Below are positions 19,011 to 27,048 of a DNA stretch of 64,000 nt, one piece after another. A program made the position numbers and the translations under genes. Position 1 is the stretch's first letter, and every line of letters begins with the position of its first letter. Under the pieces are notes generated by a model. It saw only the letters and a list, made by a program, of their open reading frames with translations. It had not been told where the DNA came from and did not search any database. The stretch lies in the NCBI RefSeq assembly GCF_900103535.1, contig NZ_FNHQ01000016.1, forward strand, positions 1 to 64,000, in the 5' to 3' direction. Source of the stretch: Megasphaera paucivorans (GTDB taxonomy: Bacteria; Bacillota; Negativicutes; Veillonellales; Megasphaeraceae).

Positions 19011-19925
19011 CTACCAGTTCATTGCCGTACAGTTTCCTCCCCGTTTTTTTGCAAGGTACATCTGTTTATCTGCCATATCTATTATTTCTTCCATGGACAT
19101 ATTTTTCAGCGTCTTTTTCATGTTTATTGTATACACGCCAATAGATGCTGAAATACCTGGTTCTTTATTTTTCCGTAATTGAAAAATTTTGATCCGAATT
19201 CGTTCAGCAATCTGATACGCAGACGCTTCCTTCACGTTGTTCAAGCATACTATAAATTCGTCCCCGCCAAAGCGGCACGCCCAGTCCTCTTTTATCCGAA
19301 TCGTATTACAGAATATTTTTGCTACATCCGCCAGTACCTGATCCCCTTCCATATGTCCGCAGTCATCATTAATCAATTTAAATTTATCTAAATCTATAAA
19401 TAAAAGTGATACGGTTTGTTGATTGGCGGCTGCTTCCCGAATATCCCGGTCCAGCCGGGAGTACAGATACTTTTTATTATACAGCCCCGTTAATTTATCC
19501 TTAACGATTGTATCATTCATTTGCATAAAAAACTGTTGAAATAAAACCGTTTCCCTATATTCGTCATCCTCAATTGTTAAAGCACTTGTCACATCTTTTA
19601 CCAGTTCCAGTACACTTGGTTTTGCTTTATATAACAGCGGGATTACGGCAACCAGCCACAATTTATGGTGATATCGGACTAATTTATGTAATCCTTTCTC
19701 TTCCATATATGCTTTTTCCGCCATACAGCCATCTTGGTTACAAGGATAAGCCTGTTTTTTGGAACAGATACAGCATCCATTAAAAAACTGTGACTCCTTC
19801 CTGCTATAATCTACAATTACTTCTTTAGAAAAAGGATGTACGATTCTAACCACAGTATATAATGAACTTAAAAAAGACACAGCTACAACGTCCTGTGTAT
19901 CTTCAACTCTTTGATTATTCATCAT
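19011..19925 (-). CDS. GGDEF-domain diguanylate cyclase
   Basis: About 304 residues from ATG 19925, which has AGGAGATG upstream. The frame extends to 19976 without a ribosome site. The C-terminal 160 residues are a complete GGDEF domain: DKLTGLYNKKYL, LLFIDLDKFKLINDDCGH and FGGDEF, the intact catalytic loop. The N-terminal half has a Cys cluster (CCICSKKQAYPCNQDGC) resembling PocR-type sensory domains that may bind a metal or small ligand, so signal input is likely there. It would make cyclic di-GMP. The gene stands alone on the minus strand between two terminator-like hairpins. Its presence inside a mobile region is notable but not unique. Confidence 0.88.
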   Translation of the reverse strand: MMNNQRVEDTQDVVAVSFLSSLYTVVRIVHPFSKEVIVDYSRKESQFFNGCCICSKKQAYPCNQDGCMAEKAYMEEKGLHKLVRYHHKLWLVAVIPLLYKAKPSVLELVKDVTSALTIEDDEYRETVLFQQFFMQMNDTIVKDKLTGLYNKKYLYSRLDRDIREAAANQQTVSLLFIDLDKFKLINDDCGHMEGDQVLADVAKIFCNTIRIKEDWACRFGGDEFIVCLNNVKEASAYQIAERIRIKIFQLRKNKEPGISASIGVYTINMKKTLKNMSMEEIIDMADKQMYLAKKRGGNCTAMNW

Positions 19926-20149
19926 AAAAATGATGTCATCTCCTATATCATTTTTTCTCAATCTATAATAATACATTATATAATAAGGTAATTAATACAT
20001 CATTTGCTACGTCACTCCTTTAGTATAAATTACAGCAATCACTACTTTTGCAGTCTGGAATTTATTATACCACGATATATCCCGCTGTACAGTACCTCTT
20101 CTTTTTATTTATTCCCCCTACATAAATGCAATAAATAATATAGAATCTT

Positions 20150-20340
20150 CTCTTAAAAATAAAAAGGAGCAAAAGGCAGGACTGGCTGCTTTCTGCTCCT
20201 TTTTCACATGCGAGAAGGGTCGGATACCTGTGGTGATTCTCTCATATTATCTCATAATTTTAATACCTCAGGTTCGCCTGTATCTGCTGAATGTTCACAT
20301 ACATACGCTGTCTCCGATGTCACGCTATCCCTTTTGCACT
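20150..20340. repeat. diverged copy 2 of a ~180-bp repeat
   Basis: This covers the last bases of the ERF gene and its 3' flank. It shares GGACTGGCTGCTTTCT, TATTATCTCATAATTT, CAGGTTCGC, ACATACATACGCTGT and a GTGTCACGCTATC block with 18640-18830, in the same order. The inner part includes a terminator (20161-20204). The similarity reaches from just before the ERF stop to past the terminator. Confidence 0.65.
20161..20204 (-). terminator. terminator of the recombination operon
   Basis: AAAAAGGAGCA pairs with TGCTCCTTTTT to give an 11-bp stem flanked by A and T runs, with a shorter inner stem. It follows the ERF stop by about 115 bp and works on the minus strand, and possibly on both. Confidence 0.8.
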
Positions 20341-20946
20341 TCGCTGACAGTCCATACACAAGGCTCTGCCATATTTATCCTTGGAAAACTGGAGTACCTT
20401 TTCCGTGATTACCGTACCGCAGACACTGCAAACAGGCTGCCGGGTAGGTTGCCGGGTTCGGTTCAGTACCGACTGCATCTGATGACGGTGCCCTGTTTTT
20501 TCTTCCAGAGCAGCGGTTATTTCATCCGTATGGCAGTCGGCTTCCGGATCATCGCCGGTACTAATAGCAAAGCTCAGGAGATAGGCATACTTAATCGCTG
20601 CTGTCTGGGCTTTCATGACTGCCTTATCTCCGGCATCCTGCCCGCTGCCCAGTCCTGTGATCTGGATCGTTTCCCCTGATTCTATATCTGTTAACTGGAT
20701 ATCCATCCGCACCGTTGCCAGTTTCTCTATATTTCCCTTTGCCGTGGTAATATCATCCAATCGGAGTAATTCCGGTACCGCCGCAGATGCAATTCTATAT
20801 TGGACAAACGCCGCATTCACTTTCTCCAGTACGTCGGCACTGGTAGCATACGTATACCCATGGTACTTGTTTTCCCCTTTTTTCATCACATATCCGCAGT
20901 CTTTCATGACAGCAATTAGTTTTTTTGCTAAAGCTTTCATACTCAT
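20320..20946 (-). CDS. ERF-family single-strand annealing protein
   Basis: 208 residues. The N-terminal 130 residues match the ERF/RecT-like annealing family: KYHGYTYATSADVLEKVNAA and GSGQDAGDKAVMKAQTAAIKY, where phage ERF proteins bind single-stranded DNA. The C-terminus carries a zinc ribbon with two CxxC pairs (CSVCGT and CMDCQ). It probably pairs homologous strands during phage- or plasmid-like recombination, and may work with the nuclease encoded at 21988. An AAGGAGAG site precedes ATG. Iteron element A lies 30 bp upstream of the start. Confidence 0.85.
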   Translation of the reverse strand: MSMKALAKKLIAVMKDCGYVMKKGENKYHGYTYATSADVLEKVNAAFVQYRIASAAVPELLRLDDITTAKGNIEKLATVRMDIQLTDIESGETIQITGLGSGQDAGDKAVMKAQTAAIKYAYLLSFAISTGDDPEADCHTDEITAALEEKTGHRHQMQSVLNRTRQPTRQPVCSVCGTVITEKVLQFSKDKYGRALCMDCQRSAKGIA

Positions 20947-20975
20947 TCACTCTCCTTGTTTTACTACATAATGGT

Positions 20976-21070
20976 TGTCCACATAGTCCATATTGTCCTA
21001 TCTTTTCAGATATTATCTATACATAAACTTACCTATATAAAATTTGCGGACACCCCGGACAATACGGACA
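20976..21070. repeat. bilateral iteron element, copy A
   Basis: Three boxes TGTCC/AGTCC/TGTCC start at 20976, 20985 and 20994 (9-bp pitch). Three boxes GGACA start at 21048, 21057 and 21066 (9-bp pitch). They enclose a 49-bp AT-rich centre. Copies B, C and D share the design. A lies between the ERF start and the 3' end of the Api92-like gene, 17 bp from its stop. The boxes are inverted relative to each other, so the whole element is symmetrical. Confidence 0.9.
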
Positions 21071-21087
21071 CGACCTAATTTTTCGTC

Positions 21088-21810
21088 TTACACGGCAGCA
21101 TCACAATTATGGCAGTCTTCGCAGCCGTGATACTGTTTGTGCCCTTCATCATCCGTATAGAGGCAGGGGGATGGTCCCCAGCATGTTTCATAAATCTCGT
21201 ACGCTGTACTGAAATGATTGGGTGCGGCATATGCTTCCTGCAATTTCCCGTCTTCATATCGCATCCATCCACAATTCGTGCCGATATCTTCATCAGCCCA
21301 CACATGTGTGATCGTACTATCCGGAAACATCGCTGCTAACTTTTGGATGACTGGTATCGGTGCAGCCCATGCTGTCTGGAAGGAAAGGGTATGATCCGGA
21401 TCCGTTATCACTGCATCCATAGCATTCCATTTGGTGCCCCAGTGTGCGATAGACCAGCCATACCAATCCGTATATCCATATTGCTGTTGATTCTGATAGG
21501 CTTTTCTTCCCAAGTCCCGGTTGATCTGCCGTTGTTTTTCCAATCGGCGAAGATACGCTTTGATCGTCTCATGCGTATGCCGTTCTTTTTCATAGCGGCT
21601 GCGAAGACCGTCCGGAATGATGCCTTCCTGCAGATATATCTCTGCATAAAAAGACAGCTCCATCACACTGCTGGATTCGATCTGTAGAGACGGTGGCATG
21701 GGAATTATTTGGTTAAAATCCAGCAGACTGTCTTTGCCTTTTATGGTCTCCCATAGTTGTCCGATATGGGGACTGGTGATCGTCATCTTGTTTTGCACGT
21801 AATTCGGCAT
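21088..21810 (-). CDS. Api92-like / DUF1281 (YubB ferredoxin-like domain) protein
   Basis: 240 residues. MPNYVQNKMTITS and the later WSIAHWGTKWNA and FQTAWAAPIPVIQKLAAMFP are the hallmark blocks of the Api92/DUF1281 family with a ferredoxin-like fold, usually found on plasmids and phages. Near the C-terminus it has THVWADEDIGTNCGWM and a Cys/His-rich end (CEDCHNCDAAV). The molecular role is unknown. The start has GGGAGAATAGAATC upstream. It is flanked on both sides by iteron elements A and B (17 bp after the stop, 58 bp before the start). Confidence 0.85.
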   Translation of the reverse strand: MPNYVQNKMTITSPHIGQLWETIKGKDSLLDFNQIIPMPPSLQIESSSVMELSFYAEIYLQEGIIPDGLRSRYEKERHTHETIKAYLRRLEKQRQINRDLGRKAYQNQQQYGYTDWYGWSIAHWGTKWNAMDAVITDPDHTLSFQTAWAAPIPVIQKLAAMFPDSTITHVWADEDIGTNCGWMRYEDGKLQEAYAAPNHFSTAYEIYETCWGPSPCLYTDDEGHKQYHGCEDCHNCDAAV

Positions 21811-21868
21811 GATTCTATTCTCCCTTTCGTTTTTGTTTTATATAACATTTCAGCGATGATATGCAGAC

Positions 21869-21964
21869 TGTCCCACCTGTCCACGTTGTCCGCCATTTAA
21901 AAGACACGGATATACTTTCTATATAGGCTCTTTGCTTCTTAGGACAGTGTGGACAAGACGGACA
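21869..21964. repeat. bilateral iteron element, copy B
   Basis: TGTCC boxes start at 21869, 21878 and 21887; GGACA boxes start at 21942, 21951 and 21960. The pitch is exactly 9 bp in each arm and the centre is about 50 bp. It lies just upstream of the Api92-like gene and 23 bp below the stop of the nuclease gene. Confidence 0.9.
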
Positions 21965-21987
21965 GATGCTGTTTTGATAGGTCGTCG

Positions 21988-22875
21988 TTACCCGGCTTTT
22001 CTAAACTGCTGGAGCTTTCTGCCATAGGAGCAGAACTCCCTGCCATCACAGTAATCCAGACATTTCTGATTCTGCCACCGTTCCCGGGAGGAACAGACGG
22101 GCGGCAGAATATTGGCATCTTTTGCCTGTTGCAGCAGTGCTGCTTTTCGACTGAAATAGCGGTTGATCCATCGGTTGCTTATTTTATAAATGGGAATGAT
22201 ATACAACGGTTGGTCAATTCCCCGTTCCGCAGCAATACGCAGCCCGCTGTCCCGGCATAGTGCCTGAATATACATCCGGTGTACTGGAAATCCCGCCTGT
22301 TCCAAGAGCATCCGGTAGTAGTTAAGCTGTACAGCCCAATCCCATACGTGCCGTACGCCGTCATGACAAAGAATCGTCTTGTATTTTAGTTGTCCTTTTC
22401 TGGATCCAGTTTTGTAGATTTCTCCGGTAGGAATCTTCTGTTTATATATTCCCAACGCTTTCATCAGCTTATAAGAGCTCGTAACTTTTAAATCCCCCAG
22501 TACACATTCTTCCGTATCAAGGATCTTCCCGTACAAATCAAACTGACCGCTGGTAATTTGGTCTTTTAATCGGATCTCACTTAAAATCTCGCCCTGCGTA
22601 CAGCGTTCATGCATGGTATGGACGGCTTGTCCTTGCAGTGCATAGAGAATACGCTGCGGGGATACGGCATAGGGCATCGTTTTCTTCAAATACGTTTCCC
22701 GTACTCCGGCAATGAGTTCCGTCACCGTTGGTTCTGTGATCGGCCGGTTTACCGATTTAGCAATGGCACGGAGTGTTGGCAGAAACATGCAGCGTGTTTG
22801 TTTCGGACACGCTGTCAGGCATTGCAGAATCGGAATATGTTGTCCGTCTGGGCAGATAAATTGTGTGGCTGACAT
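21988..22875 (-). CDS. PD-(D/E)XK nuclease-like protein with terminal cysteine clusters
   Basis: 295 residues. The centre reads SGQFDLYGKILDTEECVLGD followed by LKVTSSYK, matching the D...(E/D)xK nuclease core around residues 105-130. Cysteines cluster at the N-terminus (CPDGQHIPILQC, ACPKQTRC) and C-terminus (CSSRERWQNQKCLDYC, EFC). That arrangement resembles Cas4/AddB-type nucleases with an Fe-S cluster, although I cannot prove it. It may act as an exonuclease partner for the ERF protein, as in phage recombination pairs. ATG follows GAAGGAAGCG. It sits next to the 82-residue gene and RadC on the same strand. Confidence 0.65.
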   Translation of the reverse strand: MSATQFICPDGQHIPILQCLTACPKQTRCMFLPTLRAIAKSVNRPITEPTVTELIAGVRETYLKKTMPYAVSPQRILYALQGQAVHTMHERCTQGEILSEIRLKDQITSGQFDLYGKILDTEECVLGDLKVTSSYKLMKALGIYKQKIPTGEIYKTGSRKGQLKYKTILCHDGVRHVWDWAVQLNYYRMLLEQAGFPVHRMYIQALCRDSGLRIAAERGIDQPLYIIPIYKISNRWINRYFSRKAALLQQAKDANILPPVCSSRERWQNQKCLDYCDGREFCSYGRKLQQFRKAG

Positions 22876-22876
22876 C

Positions 22877-23125
22877 TTATTCGCTTCCTTCTACTGTAGT
22901 TTTGAGTCCATTGCAAGGGATGGATTGTTCTGTATTACGTGTAGGTTCTATTTTGGGAAGCGTTACCTCCCTTACGTCATGGTCTTCATCCTGCACGGCA
23001 ATATATACCTGCCGTGTTGTTTTTGTCTGGATCAGACCGAGGGATATGCGTCCAACCTGCAGCGCCATCCGTCCCGGCAGATTGGCTTCTATGATCAATT
23101 GCAGCTGGTTCATCTTACTCATCAT
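22877..23125 (-). CDS. small hypothetical protein between RadC and the nuclease
   Basis: About 82 residues, overlapping the last codons of radC (ATGATGAG) and ending two bases before the nuclease start. It reads MNQLQLIIEANLPGRMALQV near the N-terminus. No known domain is recognised. Tight packing with both neighbours suggests it is a real, translationally coupled gene. The start could be at any of three nearby ATGs (23125, 23122 or 23113). Confidence 0.6.
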   Translation of the reverse strand: MMSKMNQLQLIIEANLPGRMALQVGRISLGLIQTKTTRQVYIAVQDEDHDVREVTLPKIEPTRNTEQSIPCNGLKTTVEGSE

Positions 23126-23747
23126 CTTCTTTCCATAGCTCGCTCATGGCTTTTCGAAAACTGTAGCAATCATACTTTCCGATGATGATATGATCCAGCA
23201 GTGGGATATTCATCAGGATTCCCGCTTCCAATAATCGTTTCGTCATCGCCGTATCCTGTGTACTCGGGGAAGAATCACCGGAGGGATGGTTATGGATCAC
23301 AATCACGGCTGCTGCCATCTGCTGTACGGCCGCATGGAATACCTCTCGAGGCGTTGCCAGAGATGAATCAACTGTACCAATGGTGATCTGTTTCTTTTGT
23401 AAAATATGGTTTTTGGCATCTAACAATAAGGCCCAGAGTTCTTCCTGCTGCCGGTCCGCTAAAAACTGGAAACATTGGATTGCCTCAGACAAACAGGTGA
23501 TGCTGGCGATCGGTTTCGTCCGTTCTTCCTCTACTTTCGTGATGACTTCTTGAAGGCAGCGGATCCGTTTTGCGTTTCTCCGTCCGACACCGGGAACGGC
23601 TTGTAATTGTGCTTCTGACGTATGCAATAAAATGTGATATAAGCTTGGATATTCCCGCAGAAGCTGATTGACACAGCTCTTCGGTAAAAACGTGGCCAAT
23701 AATTCTTTTTCTGTCAACGGGTGCCGTGTTGTATTGGTATGACGCAT
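23115..23747 (-). CDS. RadC-like JAB-domain protein (DUF2466)
   Basis: 210 residues. A helix-hairpin-helix, VPGVGRRNA, is at 51-59. The C-terminal JAB/MPN domain has the metal-binding HNHPSGD at 152-158 followed by PSTQDTAMTK. Despite the old name, the function in repair is not proven. On mobile elements RadC is common beside DUF932 and annealing proteins. AGGAGGAAATAAC precedes ATG. It lies 109 bp downstream of the DUF932 gene. Confidence 0.9.
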   Translation of the reverse strand: MRHTNTTRHPLTEKELLATFLPKSCVNQLLREYPSLYHILLHTSEAQLQAVPGVGRRNAKRIRCLQEVITKVEEERTKPIASITCLSEAIQCFQFLADRQQEELWALLLDAKNHILQKKQITIGTVDSSLATPREVFHAAVQQMAAAVIVIHNHPSGDSSPSTQDTAMTKRLLEAGILMNIPLLDHIIIGKYDCYSFRKAMSELWKEDDE

Positions 23748-23856
23748 GTTATTTCCTCCTAATCAAAAAAACTCCGGATACCCATAGTATCCAGAGATAG
23801 ATGTAATGAAATGATAGAAATATATGTTGTTATCATATAGCTGTCCATAACCCTGT

Positions 23857-24975
23857 TTATTTGACGACTGTCAGCCGTGGTAAATCGGGTGTCACATTCC
23901 GCATGGGTTTCGTTGACTGCTGCCCGGATAGTAATGTCTTTGGAACCGGGTAGGCTAATAATTCTCCACCGATCCGTTCTAATTCCGTGGCCCGTTCATA
24001 GGATTTGGATAACTGGCTGGCAGCGGTTACCGCATTGATCAATCCGTACCGGCTGCAGTCTTTGCCCAAGAACAATTGGCGCAGTACATCGCCCCGTTCA
24101 TTCTGGTTGAGCTGGAAGGTATCTGCCAGTACTTCCACGGCTTCTACCGGATTATGAGTGAGTGGAATCTGTTTAGCTTCCTGCAATTTACGGACAGAAA
24201 GATGAAATTTCGTCTCATCGACGGCACTACGGACAATATCCTGTACCTTCATAAAGAAGGCTTTATCGTCCTGTGCCAGTGTTTCATCGGAATAGAGTTC
24301 ATAGGCATCGTTTGGCTGTTCATTGATTTGCCGCCCTACATGATATTTCTTTTGGGCGTAGTCCTTGACGATCAACCCATTTTTGCAAACCAGACGGAAT
24401 ACTAACGGTTCCACCCGCAGACTACCCAGCCCGATTTCACTATTGCTGATGACAAAGCCGGCCTGTACCACATCGCCTACGGCTACTTCTTCTTTCAGCT
24501 TCCGGTTAATGACCTTCAAATACAAATGGGCATCGGTCACGTCACAGCTTGTAATCTCGGCCTTTTTCATTTCCTGAATTACCGGCAATACCGCACTGCA
24601 TAACTCCAAATGATCCAATCTGCGATACCGGTCGGAGAGAAATGCTCGGACGCTGTGATCCAGCACCCGGACCATGCGCCGTTCCGGACTCTGCCGGAAC
24701 CAACCGTTGACACTTTCATCCAACAGCATGGGGAATTCCTGCTGCATCTTCTGATAGTACCGGTACGGGATCTGCAGTCGGGATGCAATCTGCTGATGAG
24801 CGATGGGCCCAACGGTGTACTGTTTCTCCGTATTGCCAAGTAGTACCGCTAGTTTCGATACCCCGTCTGTCGTCTCCAATTCCAGATTCCGCGTATCAGC
24901 CAAAAAATCTTTCCGACTCTTTCGTTGCCGTGTCAGCTCCGTGCCTATTTCTTGTAACGTTCGTCCTTGTTTCAT
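23857..24975 (-). CDS. DUF932 family protein
   Basis: 372 residues from the ATG at 24975. The frame extends to 24993, but the first six codons are the AGGAGGAACTTGATC ribosome site itself, which decides the start. DUF932 blocks include LEIPYRYYQKM-like LQIPYRYYQKMQQ, VRAFLSDRYRRLDH and KLHLSVRKLQEAK-like KFHLSVRKLQEAK. It is typical of plasmid and phage replication/recombination regions. The role is unknown. It is the first gene of the minus-strand operon DUF932-radC-orf82-nuclease-(Api92)-ERF. Confidence 0.88.
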   Translation of the reverse strand: MKQGRTLQEIGTELTRQRKSRKDFLADTRNLELETTDGVSKLAVLLGNTEKQYTVGPIAHQQIASRLQIPYRYYQKMQQEFPMLLDESVNGWFRQSPERRMVRVLDHSVRAFLSDRYRRLDHLELCSAVLPVIQEMKKAEITSCDVTDAHLYLKVINRKLKEEVAVGDVVQAGFVISNSEIGLGSLRVEPLVFRLVCKNGLIVKDYAQKKYHVGRQINEQPNDAYELYSDETLAQDDKAFFMKVQDIVRSAVDETKFHLSVRKLQEAKQIPLTHNPVEAVEVLADTFQLNQNERGDVLRQLFLGKDCSRYGLINAVTAASQLSKSYERATELERIGGELLAYPVPKTLLSGQQSTKPMRNVTPDLPRLTVVK

Positions 24976-25032
24976 GATCAAGTTCCTCCTCATATATTAT
25001 ATGTAAAATATGTGTTACCTCATTCAGACAGC

Positions 25033-25061
25033 AAAAAGCCCGGACTGCTACGAGTCCGGGC
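25033..25061 (-). terminator. hairpin upstream of DUF932
   Basis: GCCCGGACT, six-base loop, AGTCCGGGC at 25038-25061, followed on the minus strand by TTTTTGC. It would stop transcripts entering from the insertion-sequence cluster. It could also work as a leader attenuator for DUF932, since the promoter position is unclear. Confidence 0.7.
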
Positions 25062-25254
25062 CAGCTGTTTTCTATGTTACTATGTTCCTCTGCAGGGGGT
25101 TACGATGACATTCGTAACACTGCTAAGTCATGTATATAATATATAAGTCAAATGATGAGAAATAACAACTACAGCTTATGCTCAAGTCAATACTGTTATG
25201 GTAAACTAAAGTTGTAACAGGAGTGGATAATAAAAGATATCTCTACGAAGGGAG

Positions 25255-25466
25255 AAAACAAGGCCACAATATTATAACGAATCCCTTAAAAAGAACATCG
25301 TACGCTTTCGGTTACAAGAGGGCCAAACATACAAAAGTATTACCGCAGAATATGGGAGCTCTAAAGCCAGTATTTCAAAATGGTGTACCTACCTAAACCA
25401 GTCTGAAGAATTTGAAAAATCTCAAACTCCATATTCATTTTGGTTATTTAGTGGACACAATTGGTA
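25255..25466 (+). pseudogene. IS3-family OrfA (HTH) transposase remnant
   Basis: The plus-strand frame reads RPQYYNESLKKNIVRFRLQE, then GQTYKSITAEYGSSKASISK and W, the helix-turn-helix of IS3/IS150-type OrfA. It continues to a stop at about 25466, directly before the IS256 end at 25478. It has no catalytic OrfB after it and no clear start codon. Together with the OrfB tail at 15.1 kb it is debris of IS3-type elements. Confidence 0.7.
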
Positions 25467-25477
25467 AGTTTTTTTTA

Positions 25478-26956
25478 GAGTGTGTGAATAAAAATCTGTA
25501 AATACTAGTCTTCTATGATAATACTTGGGCAGAAAATTCTTACTGGTTTTTTCTGCCCTTGATTTATATATAACAGCACATACCATGCATGTCAAGTACA
25601 AGCGAAAAATACGTCGGTTGATCATCATATACAGTGGTTTATTCTGGCAGTCGTCCTTCATACATGATACTCAACTCACCATAGACTTGTCTCCAATTCC
25701 GAATAGGCATGGACCATTTTTTTTTGGCTTCAAAAGTAGATAGGTACAGTGCTTTTAAAAGGGCTGTATCACTTGGGAACACGCTTCTCTGCCGGTTTAG
25801 CTTGCGGTAGGTTGCATTCAGGCTTTCAATTGCATTGGTTGTGTAAATGACCTTCCTGACAATTGCTGAAAACTTGAAGATGGGGGAAATGGCATCCCAG
25901 TTCTGCTTCCAACTTCGCATGGAGTTCGGATATTTTTCATGCCACTTTTCTGTGACACGCTCCAGCGCATCCAATGCTTTTTCTTCCGTTGGGGCTTGGT
26001 AAATTGTTTTTAAATCTGCATAAAATGGTTTTCTATCCTTATCTGCTACATATTTCATGGTATTACGCACCTGATGTACGATACAGCGTTGGTATTCTGT
26101 CTTTGGATACGCAGCCGTGATTGCTTCTTTGATACCGGTTAACCCATCTGCACAAATAATCAGAATGTCTTTTACTCCCCGGTTTTTCAACCCATTCAAA
26201 ACGGACAGCCAATACTTAGAACTTTCATTTTCACTCACCTCTATGGTAAGAACTTCTTTGAGACCATCTTGATTAATGCCTAAGATGACGTATGCTGCGA
26301 GTTTGCGAATGATGCCATTATCACGAACGGAGTAATGGATGGCATCGATATAGAGGACCGGATACACATCTGAAAGAGGACGATTTTGCCAGTCTTCAAT
26401 CTGCGGCATGATTTTATCGGTAATATCCGAAATAAAGCCTTCTGAAGCTTCAAATCCATAAATGTCTTCCAGTGTATCCGAAATTTGTCTGGTGGTCATG
26501 CCCTTGGCGTACATAGAAATGATTTTTTAATCGATAGCAGAGATATCCTTTTGCCTTTTTTTGACGATCTGGGGCTCAAAGGTAGATTTACGATTCTGAG
26601 GAACCTGAATATCCATGTTTCCATAGCTACTGTTGATGCGTTTGTGTTTATACCCGTTACGATAATCATCACTAGCAGAGCGTTCTGATTTTTCATAACC
26701 CAGGTGTTAATCCATTTCATTTTCCATCATTTCTTTTATGGTGCCACCAAGCAGATTCTTAAGGGCGTCCTGAATGTCTTCTGCAGATTTGATGTCATAC
26801 TCTTGCAGGAGTTGTTGGATGATGTTGCGTTTTCCTTCTGTCATTTGTACTTTGTGTACGGGTTTCTTTTCTTTTTCCATAATAAAGGCCTCCTATGATT
26901 TTATCATAGAAGACCCTGAAAAATCTTTATTTACAGAAAAACTTTCACAGGCCCTC
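25478..26956 (-). mobile_element. IS256-family insertion sequence (transposase inactivated)
   Basis: The left end GAGTGTGTGAATAAAAATCT with the GTCTTCTATGATA block (25478-25520) is matched in inverse by the right end, where the minus strand reads GAGGGCCTGTGAAAGTTTTT and later GTCTTCTATGATAAAAT (26956-26903). The transposase frame lies between. The right end has extra bases compared with the left, so the IRs are imperfect. Flanking target duplications are not clear. Boundaries are accurate to a few bases only. Confidence 0.8.
25639..26880 (-). pseudogene. IS256-family transposase with two in-frame stop codons
   Basis: Read from ATG 26880, the frame gives MEKEKKPVHKVQMTEGKRN and KEMMENEMD, then a TAA at 26707-26709, then HLGYEKSERSASDDYRNGYK, and a second TAA at 26527-26529 after DISAID. 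It then continues unbroken with ISMYAKGMTTRQISDTLEDI to 25639. The DDE region is intact: VLYIDAIHYSV, CADGLTGIKEAI and NAIESLNATYRKLNR. Both stops occupy positions where the family carries an acidic residue, and TAA is one base from GAA. The largest remaining frame (291 residues) lacks the N-terminal DNA-binding part, so transposition by this copy is unlikely. Confidence 0.9.
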
Positions 26957-26978
26957 AAACCCCATATTCTTTTTGTAT

Positions 26979-27010
26979 ATTAAGAACAATGGCATGTGTT
27001 CTTAATCGTT
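26979..27010 (-). terminator. hairpin after vsr
   Basis: ATTAAGAACA and TGTTCTTAAT enclose an 8-base loop at 26979-27006. It lies about 40 bp downstream of the vsr stop on the minus strand. There is no long T run, so it may be a weak terminator. Confidence 0.4.
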
Positions 27011-27048
27011 TCCTTAAAGGAAATTTCCGTATAACGATAAATATAATT

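Noticed and set aside
20976-21070. CRISPR array
   Set aside because: The repeated boxes are only 5 bp on a 9-bp pitch and are inverted in the second half; there are no spacers of CRISPR size and no cas genes.
21988-22875. Cas4
   Set aside because: The nuclease core and cysteines resemble Cas4, but there is no CRISPR locus and the neighbours are recombination genes.
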